NCBI RefSeq assembly: GCF_016756395.1
Contig: NZ_AP018365.1
Span: 4,956,001-5,020,000, forward strand
Direction: 5' to 3'
Length of the DNA: 64,000 nucleotides
DNA from: Streptomyces sp. SN-593
Lineage (GTDB): Bacteria; Actinomycetota; Actinomycetes; Streptomycetales; Streptomycetaceae
In this document: positions 25,171 through 34,334 of the stretch, in pieces
Numbering within the stretch: position 1 is the first letter of the stretch
How the letters are laid out: every line of letters starts with the position of its first letter
Notes under the pieces: generated by a model
The model's database searches: none
What the model was told of the DNA's origin: nothing
What the model saw: the letters and a program-made list of their open reading frames with translations, nothing else
Program-made: the position numbers and the translations under genes

Positions 25171-25902
25171 ATGGCGATCCGCGTCATGCTCGTTGACGAC
25201 CAGGCGCTGCTGCGCACCGGCTTCCGGATGGTGCTCGCCGCCCAGCCGGACATGGAGGTCGTGGCCGAGGCGGGCGACGGCGCCGAGGCGCTGGACGTGC
25301 TGCGGCACACCCGGGTCGACGTGGTGCTGATGGACGTGCGGATGCCGCGCATGGACGGGGTGGAGGCCACCCGCCGGATCTGCGGCGGCGACCGCAGCGC
25401 GGACCGCGGCGCCGCCCAGGGCGCCTCCGGCGCCGAGTCGGGCGCGCCCCGCGTGCTGATCCTGACCACCTTCGACCTCGACGAGTACGCCTTCACCGCC
25501 CTCAAGGCCGGCGCCAGCGGCTTCATGCTCAAGGACGTCCCGCCCGACGAGTTGCTGACCGCGATCAGGGCGGTGCACAGCGGCGACGCGGTGGTCGCCC
25601 CGAGCACCACCCGCCGGCTGCTGGACCGCTTCACCCCGATGCTGCCCAACGCCGCCGAGGCCGCCGCCGGCCCCACCGCGATCGACCGCCTCACCGACCG
25701 CGAGCGCGAGGTCCTGCTGCTGGTCGCCCAGGGCCTGTCCAACGGCGAGATCGCCAGGAAGCTGGTGCTGTCCGAGGCGACCGTCAAGACGCACGTCGGC
25801 CGCATCCTCACCAAGCTCGAACTGCGCGACCGGGTCCAGGCGGTGGTGCTCGCCTACGAGTCCGGGCTGGTGCGCGCCGGCGGTGGCGGCGCCGCCCGGT
25901 GA
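25171..25902 (+). CDS. NarL/FixJ-type response regulator
   Basis: 243 residues. Receiver domain 1-135 with the acidic pair DD (9-10), phosphoacceptor Asp55 (VVLMDVRMPRMDG) and the Lys in FMLKDVP; LuxR-type helix-turn-helix at about 175-235 (LTDREREVLLLVAQGLSNGEIARKLVLSEATVKTHVGRIL). An insertion of about 20 residues rich in A, G, D and S (around 74-93) sits between beta-3 and beta-4 of the receiver, longer than usual for the family. It is paired with the upstream HisKA_3 kinase. Confidence 0.93.
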   Translation: MAIRVMLVDDQALLRTGFRMVLAAQPDMEVVAEAGDGAEALDVLRHTRVDVVLMDVRMPRMDGVEATRRICGGDRSADRGAAQGASGAESGAPRVLILTTFDLDEYAFTALKAGASGFMLKDVPPDELLTAIRAVHSGDAVVAPSTTRRLLDRFTPMLPNAAEAAAGPTAIDRLTDREREVLLLVAQGLSNGEIARKLVLSEATVKTHVGRILTKLELRDRVQAVVLAYESGLVRAGGGGAAR

Positions 25903-26070
25903 TCTTCCGGTGAAGGTCGGGAACAACGCGGCTGCACAAGGGAGTTCCCAGGGCAGAATGCGTAACGACCGACAGGCCCGCCGGCACACCCGAACCGGCG
26001 GAGGACCGACCACCGGCGCCGCGCCGGCATCACCTCGGCGCGGTGGCCGGAGAGCTAGGGGGAGCACCAC

Positions 26071-27048
26071 ATGCGCGCCATCGTCTTCGAGGAGTTCGGC
26101 GGACCGGAGGTACTGACCCTCGCCGACGTGCCCGAACCCCGCCCCGGCCCGGGCCGGATCACCGTCGACGTCGCCTACGCGGGGATCAACTTCGCCGACA
26201 TACTGGCCCGTTCGATCGGCTACCGGGTGCCCGAACTGCCGTTCCGTCCCGGCCTGGAGGTCTCCGGACTGGTCCGCGAGGTCGGCGAGGGCGTCAGCGG
26301 CCTCACCCCCGGGCAGGAGGTCGCGGCCTTCCTCGACGGCGGCGGCTACGCCGACGTGGTGGAGGCGCCGGCCGCCGCGGTCTTCGCGGTGCCCGCGGGC
26401 ATCGACCTGCGCACCGCCGCCACCCTGCCCAGCGTGCTGCCGACCGCCTACGGCCTGCTGCACGAGGTGGCCCGGCTCCGCGAGGGCGACACCGTCCTGG
26501 TGCAGGGCGCGGCCGGCGGGGTCGGCACGGTCGCCGGCCAGCTCGCCCGGGCCGGCGGCGCCAGCGCGGTCTTCGGGGTCGTCTCCAGCCTGGACAAGGC
26601 CGAGCACGCCCTCAAGTCCGGCTACGACCAGGTGTTCACGACCGACACCTTCGACCGGGAGGTGCTGGCGGCGACCGGCGGCCGCGGCGTGGACATCGCC
26701 CTCGACCCGGTCGGCGGCGAGACCTTCAGCCGTACGAAGGCGGTGGTCGCGCGGTTCGGCCGGCTGGTCTCCTTCGGCAACGCCAGCGGCGACGAGCCGT
26801 GGCAGGTCGGCCCCGCCGACGTCATGCCGACCGCCCTGACGGTGGGCGGCTTCTCCATCCTCGGGCTGGCCGCCTCGGATCCGGAGCTGCTGCGCGACAT
26901 AGCCGACCGGGCGTTCCACACCGTCACCGAGGGCGGGGTGGAGCTGCCGGTCAGCGCCGAGTTCACCCTTGAGGAGGCGGCGCGGGCACACGTCCTGGTC
27001 GAGTCGCGGACGAGCACCGGCAAGCTGCTGATCAAGGTGGCCGGCTGA
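26071..27048 (+). CDS. Zinc-type MDR family NADPH:quinone oxidoreductase
   Basis: 325 residues of the quinone-oxidoreductase branch of medium-chain dehydrogenases: GroES-like N-domain (MRAIVFEEFGGPEVLTLADV), then a Rossmann domain with the NADPH loop VLVQGAAGGVGTVAGQLARAGG, ending in LEEAARAHVLVESRTSTGKLLIKV. The zinc-binding cysteines of alcohol dehydrogenases are absent, as expected for QOR. It probably reduces quinones or enones with NADPH. Start preceded by GGGGGAG. Convergent with the aldolase-like gene. Confidence 0.92.
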   Translation: MRAIVFEEFGGPEVLTLADVPEPRPGPGRITVDVAYAGINFADILARSIGYRVPELPFRPGLEVSGLVREVGEGVSGLTPGQEVAAFLDGGGYADVVEAPAAAVFAVPAGIDLRTAATLPSVLPTAYGLLHEVARLREGDTVLVQGAAGGVGTVAGQLARAGGASAVFGVVSSLDKAEHALKSGYDQVFTTDTFDREVLAATGGRGVDIALDPVGGETFSRTKAVVARFGRLVSFGNASGDEPWQVGPADVMPTALTVGGFSILGLAASDPELLRDIADRAFHTVTEGGVELPVSAEFTLEEAARAHVLVESRTSTGKLLIKVAG

Positions 27049-27136
27049 CCCGGCCGCGCACCGTACGGTCACGGGGGTCGTACGGCGCCGGCCCGGCGCC
27101 CGGCGCGCGGCAGGCGTGTCCGGCGCCGGTCCCGGC

Positions 27137-28276
27137 TCAGCCCAGGCGGGCGGCGAACTCCGCCGCGGCGGCCCGGACGTCGGACTCCGTCCAGGCGAGG
27201 GCGGGTTCGGCCACGGTGACCTCGGTCATCGACAGTCCGGGCGGCCCGGGCTCGGTGAAGCGGCGCAGGCCGAAGAGGCTGGTGCCGGTCTCCTCCGCCA
27301 TCCGCAGCCCGGCGTCGTCCAGGGCCGCCGCGGGATACGGCAGCCACAACTGGAACTGGTGGGTGTGCGGTTCGGCCGGGTGCGTCAGCGGCAGCGTGAC
27401 CCCCGCGTCCGCCAGTCCCTCGCGCAGGGCCCGGGCCACGGTCCGGGCGTGCTCGACGTAGCGCGGCAGCCGCGGCAGCACCCGTTCCAGGGCGGCCAGC
27501 GCGGACAGCGCCGCCGGGAACTGGTGCGCGATCTGGCCGCCGTACCGGTGCCGCCAGGCCTTCGCCTCCGCCACGAAGTCCGCCGGGCCGGCGAGCGCGG
27601 CGCCCGACAGGCCGCCGAGGGACTTGTAGAAGCTCACGTACACGCTGTCGGCGAGCCCGGCGATCTCCGGCAGGTCCCGGCCGAAGTGCGGCGTGCACTC
27701 CCACAGCCGGGCGCCGTCGAAGTGCACGACCGCGTCACGCTCACGGGCGGCGGCCACCGTCGCGGCCAGCTCGTCCCAGGTCGGCAGCACGAACCCGGCT
27801 TCACGCAGGGGCAGTTCGAGCATCAGCGTGCCGAACGGCTCGTCGAGGTCGGCGACCTCGGCCGCGTCCGGCAGCCGTCCGGCCCGCGTCGGGTGCACCG
27901 TGCGCAGTCCGGTCACCGTCCGCAGCGCGTCCCGCTCGTACATCTCGGGATGCGCCAGCGGGTGCAGGGCGACCGTGGGGTTCCCGGTCCGGCCCGCCCA
28001 GGTGCGCAGGGCCACCTGCTGGGCCATGGTGCCGGTCGGGAAGAACGCGGCGGCCCCGGTGCCGAGCAGTGCGGCGACCCGCGTCTCCAACTCCGCCACG
28101 ACGCCGTCGCCGTACAGGTCCGCGGGCGCGTCCAGATCCACGCCCGCCGCCTCGGCGTCCTCGGCGAGCAGGGCGGACCACTCCCGCAGGGTGCGGTCGT
28201 GGCCGTCCACCAGGACGCGTGAACACGCCGCGACGGCGGCGCGCCGCCGGGCTCGTAGCTGATCCGTCGTTTCCAT
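27137..28276 (-). CDS. Threonine aldolase/beta-eliminating lyase family protein
   Basis: 379 residues, PLP-dependent fold type I. Key features are FFPTGTMAQQVALRTWAGR, the Asp of HFDGARLWE, and the PLP lysine in YVSFYKSLGGLSGA. This matches the beta-eliminating lyase/threonine aldolase family that cleaves L-threonine or phenylserine-type amino acids to glycine and an aldehyde, though the ~60-residue N-terminal lead and weak overall match leave the substrate open. The ATG has CACAAT 6 bases upstream, so the message is probably leaderless. Divergent from the DUF2520 gene. Confidence 0.88.
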   Translation of the reverse strand: METTDQLRARRRAAVAACSRVLVDGHDRTLREWSALLAEDAEAAGVDLDAPADLYGDGVVAELETRVAALLGTGAAAFFPTGTMAQQVALRTWAGRTGNPTVALHPLAHPEMYERDALRTVTGLRTVHPTRAGRLPDAAEVADLDEPFGTLMLELPLREAGFVLPTWDELAATVAAARERDAVVHFDGARLWECTPHFGRDLPEIAGLADSVYVSFYKSLGGLSGAALAGPADFVAEAKAWRHRYGGQIAHQFPAALSALAALERVLPRLPRYVEHARTVARALREGLADAGVTLPLTHPAEPHTHQFQLWLPYPAAALDDAGLRMAEETGTSLFGLRRFTEPGPPGLSMTEVTVAEPALAWTESDVRAAAAEFAARLG

Positions 28277-28282
28277 CCCCAG

Positions 28283-28288
28283 ATTGTG
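28283..28288 (-). promoter_or_regulatory. -10 element of leaderless aldolase-like gene
   Basis: Reads CACAAT on the minus strand, 6 bases before the ATG at 28276. Confidence 0.45.
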
Positions 28289-28459
28289 CTCCGCCGCCCC
28301 CGGGCCCTCCGGGCGCCCCCCGCGGGGCCCCGGGGAGCGGCGCAACCGGCCCCACCGGGCAGGTGGCCCCGGGGCCGGCGGGACGGGGCACCCGGGGGGT
28401 CACGGGGAAGACGTTCGCGTAAGGTTGACGAGAAGGGGTCGCCGAGGCTGGGAGGCGTG

Positions 28460-29347
28460 GTGGAGGAGAAACCCGCGAGGCTCACGGTGGGGGTGGTGGG
28501 TGCGGGCCGCGTCGGCCCGGTGCTGGCCGCCGCGCTCGCGCTGTCGGGGCACCGCCCGGTGGCCGCCAGCGGCGTGTCGGACGCGTCGCGGCGCCGCGCG
28601 GAGGCGCTGCTCCCGGGCGTCCCGCTGGTGGAGCCCGCCGCGGTGCTGGCCCAGGCGGACCTGGTGCTGCTCACGGTCCCCGACGACGCCCTGCCCGCGC
28701 TGGTGCGCGGCCTCGCCGAGACCGGCGCCGTACGGCCCGGCCAGTTGCTGGTGCACGCGTCGGGCCGCTACGGCACCGACGTGCTGGAGCCCGCGCTGCG
28801 CGCCGGGGCGCTGCCGCTCGCGCTGCACCCCGCGATGACCTTCACCGGCACGCCCGTGGACGTGCAGCGCCTGGCCGGCTGCTGCTTCGGCGTCACCGCC
28901 CCCGGGGAGCTGCGCACGGCCGCCGAGGCGCTGGTCATCGAGATGGGCGGTGAGCCCGAGTGGATCGAGGAGTCCGCCCGCCCGCTGTACCACGCGGCCC
29001 TCGCGATCGGCGCGAACCACCTGGTCACGCTCGTCGCCCAGGCGATGGACCTGCTGCGGCAGGCGGGCGTGCAGGAGCCGGGCCGGATGCTCGGCCCGCT
29101 GCTCGGGGCAGCGCTCGACAACGCGCTGCGCTCCGGCGACGCCGCCCTCACCGGTCCGGTGGCCCGCGGCGACGCCGGCACGGTCGCCGCCCACCTGGCC
29201 GAGCTGCGCGCCCGCGCGCCGGAGGACGTCGCGTCCTACGTGGCGATGGCCCGTGCGACCGCGGACCGCGCGCTCGCCAACGGAATGCTCAAGGCCGAAT
29301 ACGCGGAGGCGCTGCTCGGCGCCCTCGCCGACGGGGGGACCCGATGA
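28460..29347 (+). CDS. Rossmann-like and DUF2520 domain protein
   Basis: About 295 residues. An N-terminal Rossmann domain (LTVGVVGAGRVGPVLAAALALSGH) and a C-terminal helical DUF2520 domain (YHAALAIGANHLVTLVAQAMDLLRQAGV). The family resembles ketopantoate reductase and pyrroline-carboxylate reductase and is almost always next to panC in actinobacteria, so it has been suspected to act in pantothenate synthesis, without proof here. It overlaps panC by ATGA. GTG 28460 is picked because GGAGG sits 4-5 bases before it; GTG 28457 is adjacent. Confidence 0.85.
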   Translation: MEEKPARLTVGVVGAGRVGPVLAAALALSGHRPVAASGVSDASRRRAEALLPGVPLVEPAAVLAQADLVLLTVPDDALPALVRGLAETGAVRPGQLLVHASGRYGTDVLEPALRAGALPLALHPAMTFTGTPVDVQRLAGCCFGVTAPGELRTAAEALVIEMGGEPEWIEESARPLYHAALAIGANHLVTLVAQAMDLLRQAGVQEPGRMLGPLLGAALDNALRSGDAALTGPVARGDAGTVAAHLAELRARAPEDVASYVAMARATADRALANGMLKAEYAEALLGALADGGTR

Positions 29348-30216
29348 CCCGACTCGTCCACCGCGCGCGCGACCTGGCCCCCGCCACGGCCGTGGTCATG
29401 ACCATGGGCGCGCTCCACGACGGCCACGCCGCCCTGATCCGCGCCGCCCGCGCGCACGCCGGCAGCGGCGTCGTGACCGTCACCGTCTTCGTCAACCCGC
29501 TCCAGTTCGGCCCCAACGAGGACCTCGACCGCTACCCGCGCACCCTGGAGGCGGACGTGAAGCTCGCCGAGGCGGCGGGCGCCGACCTCGTCTTCGCGCC
29601 CGGCGCCGACGAGGTGTACCCGGGCGGCCCGCCACAGGTGCGCCTGGCGGCCGGCCCGATGGGGGAGGGCTTCGAGGGCGCGTCCCGGCCCGGTCACTTC
29701 GACGGGATGCTCACCGTCGTCGCCAAGCTGCTGCACCTGACCAACCCGCTTCCCCCCGTGCCCGGGGCGGCCCGCACGGCCGCGTTCTTCGGGCAGAAGG
29801 ACGCGCAGCAGCTCGCACTGGTCCGCCGGATGGCCACCGACCTGAACTTCCCGGTCGACATCGTCGCCGTGCCGACCGTCCGCGAGGACGACGGCGTGGC
29901 GCTGTCCAGCCGCAACCGCTACCTGTCGGACGCGGACCGGGTCTCGGCCCGGGCGCTGTCCCGCGCGCTGTTCGCCGGCCGCGACGCCGCCGCGGGCGGG
30001 CCGGGGGCGGTGCTCGACGCGGCCAGCGCCGTGCTGGACGCCGCCGCCTCGGCCGAGCCGCCGGTCGGCCTCGACTACCTGGCGCTGGTCGACCCCGCCA
30101 CCTTCACCGCGGCCGCGCCGGACCACACCGGCCCGGCCGTGCTCGCCGTCGCCGCCAAGGTCGGCGGCACCCGGCTGATCGACAACCTCCCCCTGGAGTT
30201 CGGAGCCCCCGAATGA
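29344..30216 (+). CDS. panC: Pantoate--beta-alanine ligase
   Basis: 290 residues. Condenses pantoate with beta-alanine using ATP, the last step of pantothenate synthesis. Signature elements in order are TMGALHDGHAALIRAAR (with the HIGH-like DGH), VFVNPLQFGPNEDLDRYPR, GHFDGMLTVVAKLL, FFGQKDAQQLALVRRM and the KMSKS-like ALSSRNRYLS. It overlaps the previous gene by 4 bp and the next by 4 bp (ATGA at both ends), so it is part of a tightly coupled operon. Confidence 0.97.
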   Translation: MTRLVHRARDLAPATAVVMTMGALHDGHAALIRAARAHAGSGVVTVTVFVNPLQFGPNEDLDRYPRTLEADVKLAEAAGADLVFAPGADEVYPGGPPQVRLAAGPMGEGFEGASRPGHFDGMLTVVAKLLHLTNPLPPVPGAARTAAFFGQKDAQQLALVRRMATDLNFPVDIVAVPTVREDDGVALSSRNRYLSDADRVSARALSRALFAGRDAAAGGPGAVLDAASAVLDAAASAEPPVGLDYLALVDPATFTAAAPDHTGPAVLAVAAKVGGTRLIDNLPLEFGAPE

Positions 30217-32153
30217 CCACCTCACCCGCCGGTTCGCCCGGCCCCGCCGACCTCCCCGGCATACGCCTGCACGCCCCGGCCCCCGGCTGGTCGCTGGGCG
30301 CCGACGTGGTCGTGGTCGGCTCCGGCGTGGCCGGGCTGACCGTGGCGCTGCGCTGCGCCGCGGCCGGCGCGAAGGTCGTCGTGGTGACCAAGGCGCACCT
30401 GGACGACGGCTCCACCCGCTGGGCCCAGGGCGGGATCGCCGCCGCGCTCGGCGAGGGCGACACCCCGGCGCAGCACCTGGACGACACCCTGGTGGCCGGC
30501 GCCGGCCTGTGCGACGAGGACGCGGTGCGCCTCCTGGTCACCGAGGGCCCGGACGCGGTCCGCCGGCTCATCGCGACCGGCGCCCACTTCGACACCGACG
30601 AGGCCGGGTCGATCCTGCTCACCCGCGAGGGCGGGCACCACCGCCGCCGCATCGCCCACGCGGGCGGCGACGCGACCGGCGCCGAGGTCTCCCGCGCGCT
30701 GATCGCCGCGGTGGTGGACGCCGGCGGGCACGTCCCGCAGGAGGACGAGGACGCCTCCGACGCCGGGACCGGGACGCCGGCCGCGACCGGGACCGAGACC
30801 GCGACCGGGACCGAGACCGCGACCGGGACCTCGGCGGGAAGCGCGTCGGGAACCGGCGCGGGCGCGGGGAGCATCGAGTTCGTGGAGAACGCCCTCGTGC
30901 TCGACCTGCTCACCGACGCCGGCGGCCGTACCGCCGGCGTCACGCTGCACGTGATGGGCGAGGGCGCCCGCGACGGAGTGGGGTCGGTGCGCTCGCGCGC
31001 CGTGGTGCTGGCGACCGGCGGCATGGGCCAGGTCTTCTCCGCGACCACCAACCCGGCGGTGTCCACCGGCGACGGCGTGGCGCTGGCGCTGCGGGCCGGC
31101 GCCGAGGTGAGCGACCTGGAGTTCGTGCAGTTCCACCCGACCGTGCTGTGGCTGGGCCCGGACGCCGAGGGCCAGCAGCCGCTGGTGTCCGAGGCGGTCC
31201 GCGGCGAGGGCGCGCACCTGGTCGACGCCGACGGCGTGCGCTTCATGGTCGGGCAGCACGAACTCGCCGAACTGGCGCCGCGCGACGTCGTCGCCAAGGG
31301 CATCATGCGCCGGATGCGGGAGACCGGCGCCGCGCACATGTACCTCGACGCGCGGCACTTCGGCGCGCGGATGTGGGCCGAGCGGTTTCCGACCATCCTG
31401 GCCGCCTGCCGCGCGCACGGCATCGACCCGGTCACCGAGCCGATCCCGGTCGCACCGGCCGCCCACTACGCCTCCGGCGGGGTGCGCACCGACCTGCGCG
31501 GGCGGACCACCGTGCCGGGCCTGTACGCCTGCGGGGAAGTCGCCTGCACCGGTGTCCACGGCGCGAACCGGCTCGCCTCGAACTCCCTGCTGGAGGGGCT
31601 GGTCTTCGCCGAGCGGATCGCCGCCGACGTGGTGGCGGACACGGAGCCGGCGCCGGGCGAGCCGGTGCCGCCGGCCCCGTCGGGCGCCCCGCTGCTCGCC
31701 TCCGAGGCGCGCTACGAGGTGCAGCGGATCATGACCGCCGGCGCCGGGGTGCTGCGCAGCGCGGAGAGTCTCGCGACGGCCGCGGGCGCGCTGGAGCGGC
31801 TGCACACCGCGGCCGTGGAGGCGCACGAGCGGGACGGCAAGACCGCCGAGCCGTGCGTGGAGACGTGGGAGGCGACCAACCTGGGCCTGGTGGCCCGGGT
31901 GCTGGTGGCCGCGGCCCGGCGCCGCGAGGAGACCCGCGGCTGCCACTGGCGGGAGGACCGGCCCGACCGCGACGACCGGGACTGGCGCCGCCACCTGGTG
32001 GTGCGGCTCACCCCGCACGGCACCCTGGACGTGCGCGCCACCGACGGCCCCGCGCTGCCCTCCACCCGCCCCGGCGGGCGGCCGGCGGTCACCCCCGCCG
32101 CCGGGATCGGGGATGATGGGGCCGCCGCCGCACCGCGGCGGCCACGGCCGTGA
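30213..32153 (+). CDS. nadB: L-aspartate oxidase
   Basis: 646 residues. FAD enzyme that oxidises L-aspartate to iminoaspartate for quinolinate and NAD synthesis. It has the FAD loop VVVVGSGVAGLTVALRC, the STRWAQGGIAAALG segment, the active-site GGHHRRRIAHAGGDATG, and HGANRLASNSLLEGLVF near the C-terminal part. It is longer than usual because of a ~45-residue low-complexity insertion (residues ~174-220, mainly T, G, A, E and S, encoded by repeats of GGGACCGAGACCGCGACC) placed before the strand IEFVENALVLDLL. The start overlaps panC by ATGA; nadC follows after 124 bp. nadA is not in the window. Confidence 0.96.
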   Translation: MTTSPAGSPGPADLPGIRLHAPAPGWSLGADVVVVGSGVAGLTVALRCAAAGAKVVVVTKAHLDDGSTRWAQGGIAAALGEGDTPAQHLDDTLVAGAGLCDEDAVRLLVTEGPDAVRRLIATGAHFDTDEAGSILLTREGGHHRRRIAHAGGDATGAEVSRALIAAVVDAGGHVPQEDEDASDAGTGTPAATGTETATGTETATGTSAGSASGTGAGAGSIEFVENALVLDLLTDAGGRTAGVTLHVMGEGARDGVGSVRSRAVVLATGGMGQVFSATTNPAVSTGDGVALALRAGAEVSDLEFVQFHPTVLWLGPDAEGQQPLVSEAVRGEGAHLVDADGVRFMVGQHELAELAPRDVVAKGIMRRMRETGAAHMYLDARHFGARMWAERFPTILAACRAHGIDPVTEPIPVAPAAHYASGGVRTDLRGRTTVPGLYACGEVACTGVHGANRLASNSLLEGLVFAERIAADVVADTEPAPGEPVPPAPSGAPLLASEARYEVQRIMTAGAGVLRSAESLATAAGALERLHTAAVEAHERDGKTAEPCVETWEATNLGLVARVLVAAARRREETRGCHWREDRPDRDDRDWRRHLVVRLTPHGTLDVRATDGPALPSTRPGGRPAVTPAAGIGDDGAAAAPRRPRP

Positions 32154-32277
32154 GAGGTCGGCGCCGCGGCGCACGGCGGCGCGGACCGGCCGCGGGAGAC
32201 GGCGGCACGCGCGAGCAGTGGACGCGGCACCGCAGGCGACAAGGCACGCAGCACACGCAGCACACGAAGGAGCTTCC

Positions 32278-33315
32278 GTGACACCCCCCGATGTCCCTGA
32301 CCGGCCCCAGCCCGTCGCCCTTCCGCTGCCGACGCTCGGCCCGCCCGCCGAGTCCGCGGGCGGCGGCTGCGGTGACGGCTGCGGCTGCGGCGACGCCCCC
32401 GACCCGTACGACCTCGACCCGCTGGAGTGCGGCCTCGACCCGGACCTCGCGGCGCTGATCGTGGACGCCGGCCTGGACCCCGTACAGGTCGAGGACATCG
32501 CGCACATGGCGATCGAGGAGGACCTCGACCAGGGCGTGGACGTCACCACGGTGGCGACCGTGCCCGAGGACGTCTTCTCCACCGGGGACTTCACCGCGCG
32601 CGAGGCCGGCACCGTGGCGGGGCTGCGGGTCGCCGAGGCGGTGCTGTCGGTGGTGTGCACCGACGAGTTCGAGGTGGAGCGGCACGTCGAGGACGGCGAC
32701 CGGGTCGCGGCCGGGCAGAAGCTGCTGACGGTGCGCACCCGCACCCGGGACCTGCTCACCGCCGAGCGCAGCGCGCTGAACCTGCTGTGCCGGCTGTCCG
32801 GCATCGCCACGGCGACCCGCGCCTGGGCCGACGCCCTGGAGGGCACCGGGGCGAAGGTGCGCGACACCCGCAAGACCACCCCGGGGCTGCGCGCGCTGGA
32901 GAAGTACGCGGTGCGCTGCGGGGGCGGCGCCAACCACCGGATGTCGCTGTCGGACGCGGCCCTGGTCAAGGACAACCACGTGGTCGCCGCGGGGGGTGTC
33001 GCGGCCGCCTTCAAGCTGGTCCGCGCCGAGTTCCCCGAGGTGCCGATCGAGGTCGAGGTGGACACCCTGCACCAGGTCCGCGAGGTGCTCGACGCCGGCG
33101 CCGACCTGATCCTGCTGGACAACTTCACCCCCGCCGAGACCGCGGAGGCGGTCGCGGTCGTCGGCGGCCGGGCGCTGCTGGAGTCCTCGGGCCGGCTCAC
33201 GCTGGACAACGCGCGCGCCTACGCCGACACCGGGGTCGACTTCCTGGCGGTCGGCGCGCTCACCCACTCCTCCCCGATCCTCGACATCGGCCTCGACCTG
33301 CGAGCGGAAGCGTAG
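32278..33315 (+). CDS. nadC: Nicotinate-nucleotide diphosphorylase (carboxylating)
   Basis: 345 residues, quinolinate phosphoribosyltransferase. ARE(A)GTVAGL, the DTRKTTPGLRALEKYAVRCG active-site stretch, RMSLSDAALVKDNHV and EVEVDTLHQVRE are all present. The start is GTG 32278 behind GAAGGAG. The N-terminal ~45 residues carry an unusual Cys/Gly cluster (GGGCGDGCGCGD), which could bind metal but is unassigned. It makes nicotinate mononucleotide from quinolinate, directly downstream of nadB. Confidence 0.96.
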   Translation: MTPPDVPDRPQPVALPLPTLGPPAESAGGGCGDGCGCGDAPDPYDLDPLECGLDPDLAALIVDAGLDPVQVEDIAHMAIEEDLDQGVDVTTVATVPEDVFSTGDFTAREAGTVAGLRVAEAVLSVVCTDEFEVERHVEDGDRVAAGQKLLTVRTRTRDLLTAERSALNLLCRLSGIATATRAWADALEGTGAKVRDTRKTTPGLRALEKYAVRCGGGANHRMSLSDAALVKDNHVVAAGGVAAAFKLVRAEFPEVPIEVEVDTLHQVREVLDAGADLILLDNFTPAETAEAVAVVGGRALLESSGRLTLDNARAYADTGVDFLAVGALTHSSPILDIGLDLRAEA

Positions 33316-33321
33316 AGGCGG

Positions 33322-34119
33322 ATGCTGCTCACCATCGACGTCGGCAACACCCACACCGTGCTCGGGCTCTTCGACGGCGAGGAGATCGTCGAGCACTGGC
33401 GGATCTCCACCGATCCGCGCCGCACCGCCGACGAACTGGCGGTCCTGCTCCAGGGCCTGATGGGCATGCACCCGCTGCTCGGCGACCTCGGTGACGGCAT
33501 CGACGGCATCTCCATCTGCTCCACGGTGCCGTCGGTGCTGCACGAGCTGCGCGAGGTGACCCGGCGGTACTACGGCGACGTGCCGGCGGTCCTCGTGGAA
33601 CCCGGCGTCAAGACCGGCGTGCCGATCCTCGTCGACCACCCCAAGGAGGTCGGCTCCGACCGGATCATCAACTCGCTCGCCGCGGTGCACCTCTACGGCG
33701 GCCCGTGCATCGTGGTCGACTTCGGCACCGCCACCACCTTCGACGCGGTCACCGCGCGCGGGGAGTACGTCGGCGGCGCGATCGCCCCCGGCATCGAGAT
33801 CTCGGTCGACGCGCTCGGCATGCGCGGCGCCCAGCTCCGCAAGATCGAGCTGGCCCGGCCGCGCAGCGTCATCGGCAAGAACACCATCGAGGCGATGCAG
33901 TCGGGCATCCTCTACGGCTTCGCCGGGCAGGCCGACGGCATCGCCGAGCGGATGGCGCGCGAGCTGGCCGACGACCCCGACGACGTCACGGTGATCGCCA
34001 CCGGCGGCCTGGCCCCGCTGGTGCTGGGCGAGGCGTCCCTCATCGACGCGCACGAGCCGTGGCTCACCCTCATCGGGCTGCGCCTGGTCTACGCCCGCAA
34101 CGCCCCGCCGACCGCCTGA
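33322..34119 (+). CDS. coaX: Type III pantothenate kinase
   Basis: 265 residues, CoaX-type ASKHA kinase. Phosphate-1 motif LTIDVGNTHTVLGLFDG, pantothenate-binding GSDRIINSLAAVHLYG, VDFGTATTFDAV, and GAIAPGIEIS followed by the ADP-binding ATGG. It phosphorylates pantothenate made through panC, the first step of CoA synthesis. It starts 6 bp after nadC, so the operon joins CoA and NAD synthesis; a strong hairpin follows. Confidence 0.96.
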   Translation: MLLTIDVGNTHTVLGLFDGEEIVEHWRISTDPRRTADELAVLLQGLMGMHPLLGDLGDGIDGISICSTVPSVLHELREVTRRYYGDVPAVLVEPGVKTGVPILVDHPKEVGSDRIINSLAAVHLYGGPCIVVDFGTATTFDAVTARGEYVGGAIAPGIEISVDALGMRGAQLRKIELARPRSVIGKNTIEAMQSGILYGFAGQADGIAERMARELADDPDDVTVIATGGLAPLVLGEASLIDAHEPWLTLIGLRLVYARNAPPTA

Positions 34120-34139
34120 GCCGCCCGGCCCCGACACCC

Positions 34140-34180
34140 CGCCGCCCCCCGTGCCGCCCGAAGCGGCGCGGGGGGCGGCG
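34140..34180 (+). terminator. Hairpin terminator after coaX
   Basis: An 18-bp stem (arms 34140-34157 and 34163-34180, one G-T wobble) with a 5-base loop, made almost only of G and C. No T-run follows, as is common in streptomycete terminators. It marks the end of the DUF2520-panC-nadB-nadC-coaX operon. Confidence 0.75.
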
Positions 34181-34334
34181 CGGTCTCCGGGCGCGGCGTC
34201 GGGGCGCGTTCTCCAGGGCGCGGGCGGTGCCGGGCCGGGTGGGCTTCCCGGCGAGCCGCGCGGCGATACGTGAGGTTTGTCCGCTTAACGATTAATGTCC
34301 ATGCATGCCCACGCCACATGGAAACCGAGGGGGA

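Noticed and set aside
34140..34180. Actinobacterial 6C-type RNA motif
   Set aside because: It contains runs of six C and six G, but they pair with each other in one simple hairpin after coaX, which is explained as a terminator.
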